Source: Jeotgalibacillus marinus
GTDB taxonomy: Bacteria > Bacillota > Bacilli > Bacillales > Jeotgalibacillaceae
Assembly: GCF_040801915.1 (NCBI RefSeq)
Contig: NZ_JBFMIA010000001.1
Span: 248,001 to 312,000, forward strand
Direction: 5' to 3'
Length of the DNA stretch: 64,000 nucleotides
Each line of letters opens with the position of its first letter. Position 1 is the first letter of the stretch. Below, in pieces: positions 26,134 to 35,837 of this stretch. Both the position numbers and the translations under genes were made by a program. The notes beneath the pieces were generated by a model, which worked only from the letters and a program-made list of their open reading frames with translations, was not told the origin of the DNA and ran no database searches.

Positions 26134-27510
26134 ATGTCATCAATGGACGAAATTGTACAATTAGCAAAACATCGTGGGTTCGTATTTCCTGGCTCAGAGA
26201 TTTATGGAGGACTCGCAAACACGTGGGATTATGGCCCACTTGGGATTGAGTTGAAAAACAATATTAAAAAGGCTTGGTGGAAAAAGTTCATCCAAGAGTC
26301 CCCACATAACGTTGGTTTAGATGCAGCCATTTTAATGAATCCAAAAACGTGGGAAGCCTCTGGCCACATTGGTAATTTCAATGATCCAATGATTGATTGT
26401 AAAAGCTGTAAATCAAGACATCGTGCAGACAAATTGATTGAAGAAGCAATCGAAGCAAAAGGCGAAGAACTAATCGTCGATGGACTTCCATTTGCTAAAA
26501 TGCAAGAGCTGATCGCAGAACACAAAATTGTTTGTCCTAACTGCGGCAAAAATGATTTTACGGATATTCGTCAATTTAACCTTATGTTCAAAACATTCCA
26601 AGGGGTAACAGAATCTTCGACTAATGAAATATTTCTACGCCCTGAAACGGCACAAGGTATTTTTGTAAACTTTAAAAACGTACAACGTACAATGAGAAAG
26701 CGTGTTCCTTTTGGTATTGGTCAAATTGGTAAAAGTTTCCGTAATGAAATTACACCTGGTAACTTTACTTTCCGCACACGTGAATTCGAACAAATGGAAA
26801 TGGAATTTTTCTGTAAACCTGGTGAAGATCTAAAATGGCACAGTTATTGGCGCGAATTCTGTAAAAACTGGTTATTAAATCTAGGTATGAAAGATGACAG
26901 CATGCGTCTTCGAGACCATGATGAAGACGAGTTATCTCACTACAGTAATGCAACCACTGACATTGAATACCGTTTCCCATTTGGCTGGGGTGAGCTTTGG
27001 GGAATCTCAGACCGTACTGACTTTGACTTGAAACGTCATATGGAGCATTCAAACGAAGATTTCACCTATTTAGACCAACAAACAAATGAGCGCTACGTTC
27101 CCTATTGCATTGAGCCATCACTTGGAGCGGATCGTGTCACTCTTGCCTTTTTATGTGATGCTTATGAACAAGAGGAGCTAGAAAACGAAAATCGTACAGT
27201 TCTTCGCTTCCACCCTGCATTAGCGCCTTTTAAAGCAGCTGTATTGCCACTTTCTAAAAAGCTAAGTGAAGAAGCGTCTAAAGTGTACCAAGAGCTTGCA
27301 GAAGACTTTATGGTTGATTTTGATGAATCTCAGTCAATCGGTAAACGTTACCGTCGTCAAGATGAAATCGGTACTCCTTATTGCATTACATTCGATTTCG
27401 ATTCACTTGAAGATAAACAAGTTACTGTGCGTAACCGCGACACAATGAAACAAGTTAGAATGCCTATTGAAAACCTAAAAGCATTTCTGACAGATGCAAT
27501 TAAGTTTTAA
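26134..27510 (+). CDS. glyS: Glycyl-tRNA synthetase, single-chain (alpha2) type
   Basis: Class II synthetase charging tRNA-Gly. About 458 residues of the homodimeric, eukaryote/archaea-like family, with motif 1 around GPLGIELKNNIKKAWW, a zinc-ribbon-like insert (CKSCKSRHRADK and CPNCGKNDF), motif 2 IGQIGKSFRNEI, motif 3 EPSLGADRVTLAF and an anticodon-binding C-terminus. B. subtilis instead uses the two-subunit GlyQS, so the enzyme class differs while the T-box control is kept. AAGGAG fixes the ATG at 26134. Confidence 0.96.
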   Translation: MSSMDEIVQLAKHRGFVFPGSEIYGGLANTWDYGPLGIELKNNIKKAWWKKFIQESPHNVGLDAAILMNPKTWEASGHIGNFNDPMIDCKSCKSRHRADKLIEEAIEAKGEELIVDGLPFAKMQELIAEHKIVCPNCGKNDFTDIRQFNLMFKTFQGVTESSTNEIFLRPETAQGIFVNFKNVQRTMRKRVPFGIGQIGKSFRNEITPGNFTFRTREFEQMEMEFFCKPGEDLKWHSYWREFCKNWLLNLGMKDDSMRLRDHDEDELSHYSNATTDIEYRFPFGWGELWGISDRTDFDLKRHMEHSNEDFTYLDQQTNERYVPYCIEPSLGADRVTLAFLCDAYEQEELENENRTVLRFHPALAPFKAAVLPLSKKLSEEASKVYQELAEDFMVDFDESQSIGKRYRRQDEIGTPYCITFDFDSLEDKQVTVRNRDTMKQVRMPIENLKAFLTDAIKF

Positions 27511-27525
27511 TTTAACATAGAAACC

Positions 27526-27565
27526 AAAAAAGGAAGCAACCATAGCATGGTTCGCTTCCTTTTTT
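27526..27565. terminator. Bidirectional terminator between glyS and recO
   Basis: A 12-bp stem (27526-27537 with 27554-27565) with A6/T6 ends and an inner AACCA/TGGTT helix. The recO stop codon overlaps its right edge. Confidence 0.9.
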
Positions 27566-28352
27566 ATGTGTCGGGATTTGTTTGGTCTTCTTTTTTCTCT
27601 TGAAGCATATCTTTCATTCTGTCTAATTGTTCAAGGAATGACCTTGATTTTGCATAAACACCAACATATTCATCATAATAAGTACGGATAACTAATCGAA
27701 GTTCATGCTTCGTTTTTTCTTGAAGACAGATCGTACCTAAACGACTTAAATCCAAATAAAAAAACAAGCGCAAAAGCCGAATGGTTTTAGCGGAAACAGA
27801 CATTCGATAAGTATCAACATGGCTACAACGATGGCATAGCAAGCCATTTTCTCTTATTGAAAATGAAAAATTCCCTTCAGTTTGCCCACAGCATGCACAG
27901 CTATCAAGTACTGGCTGAACACCATATACAGGTAATAACTTCATTTCAAAAATAAAACAAATCACCTCTTCATCGTGACCCTCATTTAAATAAGATAAGC
28001 ATTGCGACAAAAGCTCAAATAAAAATGGGTTCGATTGAAGATCTTCAACAGCTTTATCTAAAAGCTCAACCATATACGATGCATGAGCAGATTTAAATAA
28101 ATCTTCCTTAATCGCTCGTTGTGATGCAACAAGATCGCCTTGTTGTAAAGTGCCCATCCCTGATCCTTTATGAAACAAGAAATTAGCATAGGTAAAGGGC
28201 TGCGAAATGCTTGAAAGTCGACTATTTGTTTTTTTCGCACCACGCGCCATTACAGCAAACTTGCCAAATTCTCTTGAATAAATAGTGACAATTTTATTGG
28301 ACTCTCCATAATCATTTGTTCGAACAACAATGCCTTCACATTTTTGGAGCAT
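27564..28352 (-). CDS. recO: DNA repair protein RecO
   Basis: Recombination mediator that loads RecA with RecR. 262 residues: N-terminal OB fold (KCEGIVVRTNDYGESNKIVTIYSREFGKFAVMARG), helical middle and a zinc-binding CACC...CHRC near residues 150-175. It follows yqzL in the conserved era-yqzL-recO order. GGAGG precedes the ATG. Confidence 0.95.
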   Translation of the reverse strand: MLQKCEGIVVRTNDYGESNKIVTIYSREFGKFAVMARGAKKTNSRLSSISQPFTYANFLFHKGSGMGTLQQGDLVASQRAIKEDLFKSAHASYMVELLDKAVEDLQSNPFLFELLSQCLSYLNEGHDEEVICFIFEMKLLPVYGVQPVLDSCACCGQTEGNFSFSIRENGLLCHRCSHVDTYRMSVSAKTIRLLRLFFYLDLSRLGTICLQEKTKHELRLVIRTYYDEYVGVYAKSRSFLEQLDRMKDMLQEKKEDQTNPDT

Positions 28353-28401
28353 ATGGAATCCTCCTCCCTGCTACTGCACATGATTCGATGATTATTGGCT
28401 G

Positions 28402-28551
28402 TTATACGAAAGGATCGGTTGCTTCTTCTTTTTCATCCATCAAATTCGGTACCGTAAAATGCACAAAATCTTGTTCTTCTATTTCTTTTAACAGAAGATA
28501 CAATTCAACATTCCCAGTCTGACTAAACACCTTCCAAGTAAAATCAAGCAT
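28402..28551 (-). CDS. yqzL: YqzL-like small protein
   Basis: A 49-residue ORF starting MLDFTWKVFSQTGNVELY and ending DEKEEATDPFV. The opening and length match YqzL, a small protein of unknown function conserved between era and recO in Bacillus, exactly where it lies here. The ATG at 28551 is preceded by AAAGGTG. Acidic C-terminus; no membrane segment. Confidence 0.85.
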   Translation of the reverse strand: MLDFTWKVFSQTGNVELYLLLKEIEEQDFVHFTVPNLMDEKEEATDPFV

Positions 28552-28687
28552 TTGTCTCACACCTTTCATGTTATTCCATGAATGTACACGACTTTTATGA
28601 CTTTTCTACTTTAGTGTTCCACCAATAGGGCTGAACATGGCTCGAAACTTTTCCCAATCCTTCCGACAGCAACCAGCCAGTTAAGGT

Positions 28688-29596
28688 TTAATAATCATCG
28701 TTAAATCCAAAATCTCGAAGATTGCTCATTTTATTTCGCCAATCCTTTTGAACTTTAACCCATAGCTCTAGATATACTTTGGAACCAAGTAAATTCTCAA
28801 TATCTTCTCTGGCGCGTTGGCCAATTTCTTTCATCATTGCGCCTCGTTTTCCGATAACAATTCCTTTTTGAGAATCTCGCTCAACGATAATTGTGGCCAT
28901 TACATTGATTAGTTCTTTGCCTTCTTCTTTATTGATTTTTTCAATGGATACTGCGATCGAATGCGGCACTTCTTCACGCGTTAAATGAAGAGCCTTCTCT
29001 CGAATCAACTCAGAAATAATAAAGCGTTCTGGGTGATCAGTAATTTGATCTGCTGGATAATATTGTGGACCTTCAGGTATATATGAATGAACCTGTTCAA
29101 GCAAAGTCTCAACATTATTTCCTTCTAATGCTGAAATAGGAACCACTTCTTTAAATGGTAGACGGGTACGATAATCTTCAATCATTGGAAGCAATTCATC
29201 TGGATGAAGGGTATCTATTTTATTGAGCACTAAAAAAACTGGTGTTTTCACGTCTTTTAGTAGCTCCATGATGTACTCATCCCCACGGCCTAGACCTTCA
29301 TCAACATTGACCATAAACAAGATCAAGTCAACCTCACGAAACGTATTAGTCGCCGCTTTGATCATAAAATCACCAAGCTTATGCTTTGGTTTATGAATAC
29401 CTGGTGTATCGATAAAAATCATTTGGCTTTCATTTGTTGTTAATACACCTTGAACTTTATTGCGTGTTGTTTGAGGCTTATCGCTCATAATGGCAATCTT
29501 TTGCCCAATGACACGATTTAAAAATGTTGATTTTCCGACATTCGGGCGTCCGACGATTGAGATAAACCCTGATTTATGCTTTGTTTCATTTCCCAT
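28688..29596 (-). CDS. era: GTPase Era
   Basis: Essential GTPase for 16S rRNA maturation and 30S assembly. About 302 residues: G1 GRPNVGKST, G3 DTPGIHKP, G4 NKID, and a C-terminal KH domain with the GKRGAMMKEIG RNA-binding loop. The ATG at 29596 has GGAGG, which lies inside the 3' end of cdd (11-bp overlap), so translation is likely coupled. Confidence 0.97.
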   Translation of the reverse strand: MGNETKHKSGFISIVGRPNVGKSTFLNRVIGQKIAIMSDKPQTTRNKVQGVLTTNESQMIFIDTPGIHKPKHKLGDFMIKAATNTFREVDLILFMVNVDEGLGRGDEYIMELLKDVKTPVFLVLNKIDTLHPDELLPMIEDYRTRLPFKEVVPISALEGNNVETLLEQVHSYIPEGPQYYPADQITDHPERFIISELIREKALHLTREEVPHSIAVSIEKINKEEGKELINVMATIIVERDSQKGIVIGKRGAMMKEIGQRAREDIENLLGSKVYLELWVKVQKDWRNKMSNLRDFGFNDDY

Positions 29597-29987
29597 GTAA
29601 ATCCTCCTGTGAAAAAGCGCCAGGAAGTAAGTCACCTACTGTTAGCTCCTGTACGTCTCCATTTAAGTTTGTTAGGTAAACAATCATCGACTGATCGCAA
29701 AGCTCCGAAATGACTTGTCTACACGCCCCACATGGTGGCACTGGGCGAACGGTATCCGCAACAACGGCGATCGATTTAAACGTGACATCTCCTTCTGCAT
29801 ATGCTTTAAATATAGCCGTACGTTCAGCACAGTTACACATGCTATAAGCAGCGTTTTCAATATTACAACCATGATGGACACGTCCGTCTGTTGTTAGCAG
29901 CGCAGCGCCTACCTTAAATTTAGAATAAGGTACGTAAGCTTTTTCACGTGCTACTTTAGCTTCTTCAATCAATTGTTCAATCTTCAA
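29586..29987 (-). CDS. cdd: Cytidine deaminase
   Basis: Zinc enzyme of pyrimidine salvage converting cytidine and deoxycytidine to uridine forms. 133 residues: CNIENAAYSMCNCAERTAIFKA gives zinc-binding Cys and catalytic Glu, and PPCGACRQVI supplies the other two zinc cysteines. TTG start at 29987, nine bases after AAAGGAG. Overlaps era. Confidence 0.96.
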   Translation of the reverse strand: MKIEQLIEEAKVAREKAYVPYSKFKVGAALLTTDGRVHHGCNIENAAYSMCNCAERTAIFKAYAEGDVTFKSIAVVADTVRPVPPCGACRQVISELCDQSMIVYLTNLNGDVQELTVGDLLPGAFSQEDLHGK

Positions 29988-30145
29988 TATGCAGCTCTCC
30001 TTTAGATCAGTTCCACCATTTGTTGTGTCTGTAAGATAAAGGCGATCGATTTTTCTTTGAACCGTATTCCTTGTACCTATATTCTACTACATTTTCATCT
30101 AAAATAAATATTGTATCGTCAAACAAAATTCTTCTTTTTATGCGC

Positions 30146-30511
30146 TTAAAAAAACCATTCAAGTAGCTTAGGAATAAAAATGACCCCTCCGACGACTACA
30201 GCTGAAAGGGCAAAGGTCAGTACAGCAGCAGCGGATGCATCTTTTGCACGCATAGCTAAAGGATGTTTCTCCTGAGTAATAAGATCAACCGAACGTTCGA
30301 TGGCCGTGTTCATAAGCTCAAAAGCAAGTACACCTGTGATCACAAAGATCAGAAACAACCATTCAACTTGAGATAAATCAAAGACAAATCCGAGAAAAAT
30401 CATCACGCTGGCAACGACAACATGAATGCGAAAATTTTGCTCATTTCTCCACACGTCCGAAACACCCTTCCAAGCAAATCGAAATGAGGCGATTAGTTTG
30501 CGAGTATCCAT
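30146..30511 (-). CDS. dgkA: Diacylglycerol/undecaprenol kinase
   Basis: A 121-residue membrane kinase with three hydrophobic segments and the DgkA signature FELMNTAIERSVDLI followed by AKDASAAAV. Gram-positive members phosphorylate undecaprenol rather than diacylglycerol, feeding the lipid carrier pool for wall synthesis. It lies 2 bp after ybeY. Confidence 0.92.
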   Translation of the reverse strand: MDTRKLIASFRFAWKGVSDVWRNEQNFRIHVVVASVMIFLGFVFDLSQVEWLFLIFVITGVLAFELMNTAIERSVDLITQEKHPLAMRAKDASAAAVLTFALSAVVVGGVIFIPKLLEWFF

Positions 30512-30513
30512 TG

Positions 30514-30987
30514 TTAAGACCTTGGCAATCCAAATTCCTCAAGAAGGGATTTTTGTCGACTGAACATAACTTCTTCATCCGTCTCATTCATATGGTCATA
30601 CCCCAATAAATGGAGAAAACCATGAAGAGCCAAAAAACCAAGCTCTCGATCAAATGAATGTCCATAATCCTCTGCTTGTTCGTTTGCAAACGGAACAGAA
30701 ATAATGATGTCTCCAAGTATTCTTGGCAATCCCTCTCCACCAACAATATTTATTTCTCCATCTCCCTCTTCTTCCATGGCAAATGAAATCACATCGGTTG
30801 GTTGATCTTTCTGGCGATAATCACGGTTGATCTCTTGAATCCGGTCATTGTTAACAAAAGTAATCGAGCATTCTCCTTTCTTCACATCTTCTTTTTGAGC
30901 CGTAAAAGTAAGTAATTGCTCGATCAATTCCATATCTGCTGGTTTAATTGTTGTTGTTTCATCTAAGAAATCGATGTGTAACGTCAT
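30514..30987 (-). CDS. ybeY: Endoribonuclease YbeY
   Basis: Zinc-dependent rRNA maturation and ribosome quality-control nuclease, 157 residues. The metal-binding motif HGFLHLLGYDH lies near residues 117-127, and TDVISFAM is also conserved. It overlaps pgpH by 4 bp and is followed closely by dgkA, cdd and era, all on one strand. Confidence 0.96.
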   Translation of the reverse strand: MTLHIDFLDETTTIKPADMELIEQLLTFTAQKEDVKKGECSITFVNNDRIQEINRDYRQKDQPTDVISFAMEEEGDGEINIVGGEGLPRILGDIIISVPFANEQAEDYGHSFDRELGFLALHGFLHLLGYDHMNETDEEVMFSRQKSLLEEFGLPRS

Positions 30988-33152
30988 GCTTGTTTCTTCC
31001 TTTCTCGTTCTTTGGTGAATTCGGGGTATTCAATTCTTGAATGGAAAATCCCATTTAGTGTCTCACAAAAAACGCGTTTTATCGTTTCTAATTCTTTCAA
31101 CGTCAAATCACATTCATTAAAATGACCGTCTTGTAAGCGGTCTTGAACAATGGATTGCACGAGCCCTTTAATTTTATCCGACGTTGGATCCTTCATCGAT
31201 CGAACCGCTGCTTCAACACTATCCGCGATAGAAATAACAGCCGTTTCCTTCGTTTGAGGTTTCGGTCCTGGATAGCGATAATCTTCTTCGTGTGCCTCAA
31301 TGCCATTTTCTTTTGCTTTATAATAAAAGAATTTTAATAAAGTTGTACCATGGTGCTGTTCAGCAATATCAACAAACTCTTTTGGTAATTTATATTTTCT
31401 AAGCATTTCAGCCCCATCTAAAGCGTGAGAGATAATAATATCCCTTGAAGCTTCTGGGGAAAGTCTGTCGTGTGGATTTTGATCACTCAATTGGTTTTCA
31501 ATAAAAAAATGTGGTCGTTTCGTTTTTCCAATATCATGATAATAACAACCAACTCGTGCTAACAACCCATTTGCCCCTATTTCCTCACATGCTGCTTCTG
31601 CTAAGTTTGCGACCATTACACTATGATGATACGTGCCAGGTGCTTCCGTTAAAATACGTTTTAGTAAAGGATGATTTGGATTTGATAGCTCCACAAGCTT
31701 AATTGTAGACAAAATGCCAAAACCTGCTTCGAATAAAGGCAATAAACCGATTGTTAAAATAGATGCCAATACACCTGAGACACTTGCAAAAATGAGATAA
31801 AACATGTAATCCATCGCACTATATTGGCCGCTTTCCATCAAAGTAATAGACAGCAGCACCAATACATTTGCAACCGCTACAAATAAACCGGCTCGCAATA
31901 AATAAGTCCGTCGTTTTGAATGGGACAAAAATAAAATTCCAGCAAGTCCACTAAATAAGAAATAAATCGCAATTTCCACATTCACTGAACCTGTTATGCT
32001 GTCGTTAAAAACAATACTACCGCACGCTGCTAAAAGAATTGTCACGACTAAAGCGAGTTTAGTATTAATCATACTTCTAATTAACATTGGTGCCATTGCT
32101 GCTGGAAATAAATAGCCTATTTGCGAGATATCTAATCCTCGGACAAGCTCTGTCACCTTCATTAACCCGAGGGATAACAGGAAAATCATACTGACAAGTG
32201 TTAAATAATTTTGTTTTTTCTCTTCTTTGATTTTCCAAGAAGAAAATTGAAAGTATAAAACGAATAAAACGATCAATGAAAATAACACCAGACCTACATA
32301 AGGTGCCATAGTCTGATCATTCGTCGTTAAACCGAGGGCTTCTAATTGACGAAAAATCTCACGATCAATTAGATACCCTTCTTGTACGATTACTTGACCC
32401 TCTAATATATGAACTGGTTCAACCGATTCTCTCGCTTGTTTAATACTAGCTTGCGTTTGCTCTTTGTCGAATATATTCGTTTCGATTATTGCAAACCGAC
32501 CAAGTGCAATCACTGCGTCTTTTAAGTCTTGTTGGATAGAGGATACTTGCAATTGCTCCTCAATTAAATCTTTATTTATTGTTACTTCTTCTTCCTTGAT
32601 CGGGTCTGCCATTACCGATTCAATTTGAGTAATCGTAATGTTCCTTGCACGTTCTAATTCAGCGTCACTCGAGGATAATAGTTGTTCAAATACATCATCA
32701 TCAATGGACGTCGTTACATCTTCTGATACGTCTGCTGTCAAAGCTTTCTTCAACTCAGAAAGATTTTCCTCCGGCACTGAAACTTCTTCATCTGTTTCTG
32801 GATCTTCAGCTTGCTCTTCAGTATAGTTATACTCTTTTGCGAAATCAAATATCGATCCAACTAATGACGTTCGATTATCGACGATCTCTGGACGAAACGC
32901 AAACGCCTGAGAAACTTCAGCAACTTCTGCAGCTACACGTTCTCGTTCAAGGTCAGTTCTATGCTCATCTACTATGGTTTTTGGAGAACGAATTGTTTGC
33001 TCAGCGACTGAGAACAATCGAATATCATACGTCTCTGTTCGTACATAACTAAACAATAGCAAAAAAGTTAACATGGCGACTACACCCAATAAAAGCCATG
33101 TAAATAATCGAAAACTAAGTAATGTTCGTACACGTCTTATCCAATATTCCAT
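30984..33152 (-). CDS. pgpH: Cyclic-di-AMP phosphodiesterase, 7TM-HD family (PgpH/YqfF)
   Basis: A 722-residue membrane protein: an N-terminal anchor, an extracytoplasmic 7TMR-HDED domain (about 50-290, very acidic), seven membrane helices (about 300-490) and a cytoplasmic HD domain with YHHSVMVANLAEAA, GCYYHDIGK, ISHALDGAEML and EQHHGTT metal-binding motifs. Hydrolyses c-di-AMP to pApA in related bacteria. No partner motif is missing. Overlaps ybeY. Confidence 0.94.
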   Translation of the reverse strand: MEYWIRRVRTLLSFRLFTWLLLGVVAMLTFLLLFSYVRTETYDIRLFSVAEQTIRSPKTIVDEHRTDLERERVAAEVAEVSQAFAFRPEIVDNRTSLVGSIFDFAKEYNYTEEQAEDPETDEEVSVPEENLSELKKALTADVSEDVTTSIDDDVFEQLLSSSDAELERARNITITQIESVMADPIKEEEVTINKDLIEEQLQVSSIQQDLKDAVIALGRFAIIETNIFDKEQTQASIKQARESVEPVHILEGQVIVQEGYLIDREIFRQLEALGLTTNDQTMAPYVGLVLFSLIVLFVLYFQFSSWKIKEEKKQNYLTLVSMIFLLSLGLMKVTELVRGLDISQIGYLFPAAMAPMLIRSMINTKLALVVTILLAACGSIVFNDSITGSVNVEIAIYFLFSGLAGILFLSHSKRRTYLLRAGLFVAVANVLVLLSITLMESGQYSAMDYMFYLIFASVSGVLASILTIGLLPLFEAGFGILSTIKLVELSNPNHPLLKRILTEAPGTYHHSVMVANLAEAACEEIGANGLLARVGCYYHDIGKTKRPHFFIENQLSDQNPHDRLSPEASRDIIISHALDGAEMLRKYKLPKEFVDIAEQHHGTTLLKFFYYKAKENGIEAHEEDYRYPGPKPQTKETAVISIADSVEAAVRSMKDPTSDKIKGLVQSIVQDRLQDGHFNECDLTLKELETIKRVFCETLNGIFHSRIEYPEFTKERERKKQA

Positions 33153-33296
33153 CTTTTCTCACGCTCCAATAAGAGAAAGCTCCTAGTAATCCAATCCTTA
33201 AAAAGGTTTATATATATGTATGCTTGGACAATTGATACGTTCGCTTAAATAAAATCAGGTCCTTCTTAAGTATAGCAGAAAATCAAATGATGAAAA

Positions 33297-33333
33297 TGAA
33301 AAATCTGTCCCTCTTTAGTAAACGAAGGACAGA
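33297..33333 (-). terminator. Intrinsic terminator after phoH
   Basis: A hairpin with a 7-bp core (TCTGTCC 33304-33310 with GGACAGA 33327-33333), extended through one mismatch, is followed by a T5 run on the minus strand. It separates the yqfC-yqfD-phoH unit from pgpH, whose promoter should lie between 33160 and 33296. Confidence 0.75.
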
Positions 33334-33340
33334 CACTTAT

Positions 33341-34306
33341 TTACTTATTTTCTTTTTGATCATATGCTCCAATAATTTTCCCAACTAGCGGATGTCGTAC
33401 AACATCTGCTTGCTCAAGATAATTAAAAGCAATACCCGGTACTCTCTTTAGAACCGTTTGTGCCCCAACCAATCCTGATTCCATCCCTTTAGGTAAATCC
33501 ACTTGGGTTTGATCACCAGTAATGACCATTTTCGAGCCGAACCCAAGTCGAGTTAGGAACATTTTCATTTGCGCACGAGTTGTGTTTTGAGCTTCATCCA
33601 AAATGACGAAAGCATCATCCAATGTTCGTCCTCTCATATACGCTAGAGGGGCAATTTCAATGATCCCACGTTCGATTAAGCGCTGTGTATGATCCGCACC
33701 TAATACATCGTTTAGCGCATCATAAAGAGGTCTAAGGTAGGGGTCAACCTTTTCTTTTAAGTCCCCTGGTAAAAAGCCCAAGCTTTCCCCTGCTTCAACA
33801 GCTGGACGAGTTAAAATAATTCGTTTCACTTTATTATTTTTAAGTGCATGGACCGCCATCACTACAGCCAAATATGTTTTACCTGTACCCGCAGGACCTA
33901 TTCCAAATACTAGATCCTTATTTCGAATTTCCGTAACATATTGGCGTTGTCCCATCGTTTTTGCACGAATTACTTTACCTTTTGCACTTTTAGTAATTTC
34001 TTCATCATACAATTCATCAAAATATTCAAGAGTTCCTTTGATTACCATTTGAAGCGCATACATGACATCACGCTGGCTAATTTGAATCCCTTTACGAATT
34101 ACTTTTAATAATTGATTAAGCACTTGCTGAGCTTGTTTTGTTTTTTCAGGCTCACCTGTAATTCGAATCGTTTCGCCACGTGACAAAATTGCAACGTCTA
34201 ATTCAGTTTCAATCGTTTTTAAATGCGTGTCCGATGTACCAAAAAGCGAGATCGCTTCGTTTGGGTCTTCTAATGGTAAATCGATTGTTATACGTTCATC
34301 TGTCAT
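33341..34306 (-). CDS. phoH: PhoH-like ATPase
   Basis: A 321-residue P-loop ATPase: a KH-like N-terminal third (about 1-110) and the PhoH ATPase domain with Walker A GPAGTGKT, Walker B FVILDEAQN, and conserved MVITGDQTQVDLP. Related proteins act in RNA metabolism and it usually neighbours ybeY, as here. Overlaps yqfD by 4 bp (ATGA-type coupling). Confidence 0.93.
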   Translation of the reverse strand: MTDERITIDLPLEDPNEAISLFGTSDTHLKTIETELDVAILSRGETIRITGEPEKTKQAQQVLNQLLKVIRKGIQISQRDVMYALQMVIKGTLEYFDELYDEEITKSAKGKVIRAKTMGQRQYVTEIRNKDLVFGIGPAGTGKTYLAVVMAVHALKNNKVKRIILTRPAVEAGESLGFLPGDLKEKVDPYLRPLYDALNDVLGADHTQRLIERGIIEIAPLAYMRGRTLDDAFVILDEAQNTTRAQMKMFLTRLGFGSKMVITGDQTQVDLPKGMESGLVGAQTVLKRVPGIAFNYLEQADVVRHPLVGKIIGAYDQKENK

Positions 34307-35484
34307 TCGCGTGTCTCCTCGGTATAAGGTTGTACTTCTGCAATGTCTTCAATCGCTTGGATGTAGAGTGTTAGCTTAACTTTACCATTCTCAATTTGTT
34401 CATGCAAAATTTTTTCATGTTGAATGCTCCCTCCACCACCAATCAGTGAAAGAACTTCTTCCCTAGCGACCTCTTTTGCAATATCAATTGCTTGAGATGG
34501 TTCTAACTTCTCTTTGGATCGATTAATTTCTGAAAACTGTACGCTTTTCCTTTTTAGAGGAATCTCTTTACCAAAAAGTTCATACGTGTGAATCGTTTCT
34601 TCCTCAGTGGCAAGTGAAAAGGCATTCTTCTTAAAATGTATGGGTGGTGACTCCCACCCGAACAATTCAAAAGATGTTCTTGATTCCATGTTTCCAGTCA
34701 ATGTTTCGACGGTGAGCGTTTGCGGGATGGTTACATTCACTTCATACCAAGTTTCTGCCATTACAATACCTTTAGATGGGACCAATTGCTTGTCTTCTTC
34801 TCTACCAACAAGACCTGTCACCAAAAGCTGACCTTTCTTAACGACACTATTCACGTTCTCAACTGCTTGTCCCGATTCAATCAACATGGATTGAATCGTT
34901 CCAGCTTTCGATGCAATGATCTGAGAAGACGAGAGTTGTTCATCCATCTCTATGCCTTGCTTTTCCTTTAATCGGACAATTAGTTTTGTTCCTTGCCATT
35001 CCATCCCCATCCAGGAAAGATTATCTATTTTGTCATAAAGAAGAGGTGCCATTTTATCTTCAGAAGTTAATGATCGTTGAAGTCGTCCTATCTGAAATCC
35101 CTCTTTCTTTAGTACTTCATTAACTTCTTGTTGAATTTCTGGTGTTGCACCCGTGAATTCAATTGACCATACAAATTGCGATCCACCTATAACTATGGCA
35201 ATCGCAACAACTAACCACAACATAAATGATCGTACAAGAACGACATTTTCAACATCATACGCGAGTCCTTTTCCCCTGTGTAAAGAGATCGTGCAACCTG
35301 AACGGAATACAGCTTTACGAAGGGCAGACAATGATTGATACGAAATATAAAACTCTACCTCGTGTTCTCCGATTGATTTTAATTGATGTAATGAGACTGA
35401 ATCCCTATGTAGTCGATGAATGACAGTGGCATAAGCTTTTCCTTTTAAGGTGACGCGAACCGTTCCAGGTAATACGTTTTTCAT
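34303..35484 (-). CDS. yqfD: Sporulation protein YqfD
   Basis: A 393-residue membrane protein: a basic N-terminal domain, a membrane helix near residue 88-108 (FMLWLVVAIAIVIGGSQFVW) and a large extracytoplasmic part with POTRA-like and lipoyl-like character (AGTIQSMLIESGQAVENVNSVVKKGQLLVTG). In B. subtilis the gene is expressed in the mother cell and is needed for efficient sporulation. Overlaps both neighbours by 4 bp. Confidence 0.93.
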   Translation of the reverse strand: MKNVLPGTVRVTLKGKAYATVIHRLHRDSVSLHQLKSIGEHEVEFYISYQSLSALRKAVFRSGCTISLHRGKGLAYDVENVVLVRSFMLWLVVAIAIVIGGSQFVWSIEFTGATPEIQQEVNEVLKKEGFQIGRLQRSLTSEDKMAPLLYDKIDNLSWMGMEWQGTKLIVRLKEKQGIEMDEQLSSSQIIASKAGTIQSMLIESGQAVENVNSVVKKGQLLVTGLVGREEDKQLVPSKGIVMAETWYEVNVTIPQTLTVETLTGNMESRTSFELFGWESPPIHFKKNAFSLATEEETIHTYELFGKEIPLKRKSVQFSEINRSKEKLEPSQAIDIAKEVAREEVLSLIGGGGSIQHEKILHEQIENGKVKLTLYIQAIEDIAEVQPYTEETRE

Positions 35485-35780
35485 GCCTTCTCTCCACCTT
35501 GCTGCCGTTTGTACTCCACTTGATCAATTTCTCCTTGAATCACCATTTCATCTGCAACCATGGATTGAATTTGCAACGCCTTCCCATTGACTTCAATGTG
35601 ACCCTCAAATACCTTAATCCAAATACAACCCTTTTCAACACGAATTAAGCCCTTATGGTTTTCAATATGTAACAGAAAGGACCCAATCCATGTCATTCTT
35701 GGTAGATCAAACAACAGATCTTCTGGAAGCTGTAAGGTAGTTCCGATCCATTGCTTTGTCCTCATGAACCAGTTAGACAT
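35481..35780 (-). CDS. yqfC: Sporulation protein YqfC
   Basis: A 99-residue YabP/YqfC-family protein (LPRMTWIGSFLLHIENHKGLIRVEKGCIWIKVFEGHIEVNG). In B. subtilis it belongs to the SigE-controlled yqfC-yqfD unit. The SD (GAGGGGG) lies within the 3' arm of the upstream terminator hairpin, and the hairpin's T run reaches the ATG; see the findings. Confidence 0.9.
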   Translation of the reverse strand: MSNWFMRTKQWIGTTLQLPEDLLFDLPRMTWIGSFLLHIENHKGLIRVEKGCIWIKVFEGHIEVNGKALQIQSMVADEMVIQGEIDQVEYKRQQGGEKA

Positions 35781-35825
35781 AAAAAAGACCCCCTCTCACC
35801 TCATTTATATGAGGGAGAGGGGGCT
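35781..35825 (-). terminator. Intrinsic terminator of the nfeD-floA-yqfB operon, overlapping the yqfC SD
   Basis: A long stem of 14 to 15 bp with a few mismatches (35789-35803 with 35110 offset arm 35810-35823, loop about 6) ends on the minus strand in T6, immediately before the yqfC ATG. It closes the upstream operon and separates it from the sporulation genes. Confidence 0.88.
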
Positions 35826-35837
35826 TTCATAACCTTT

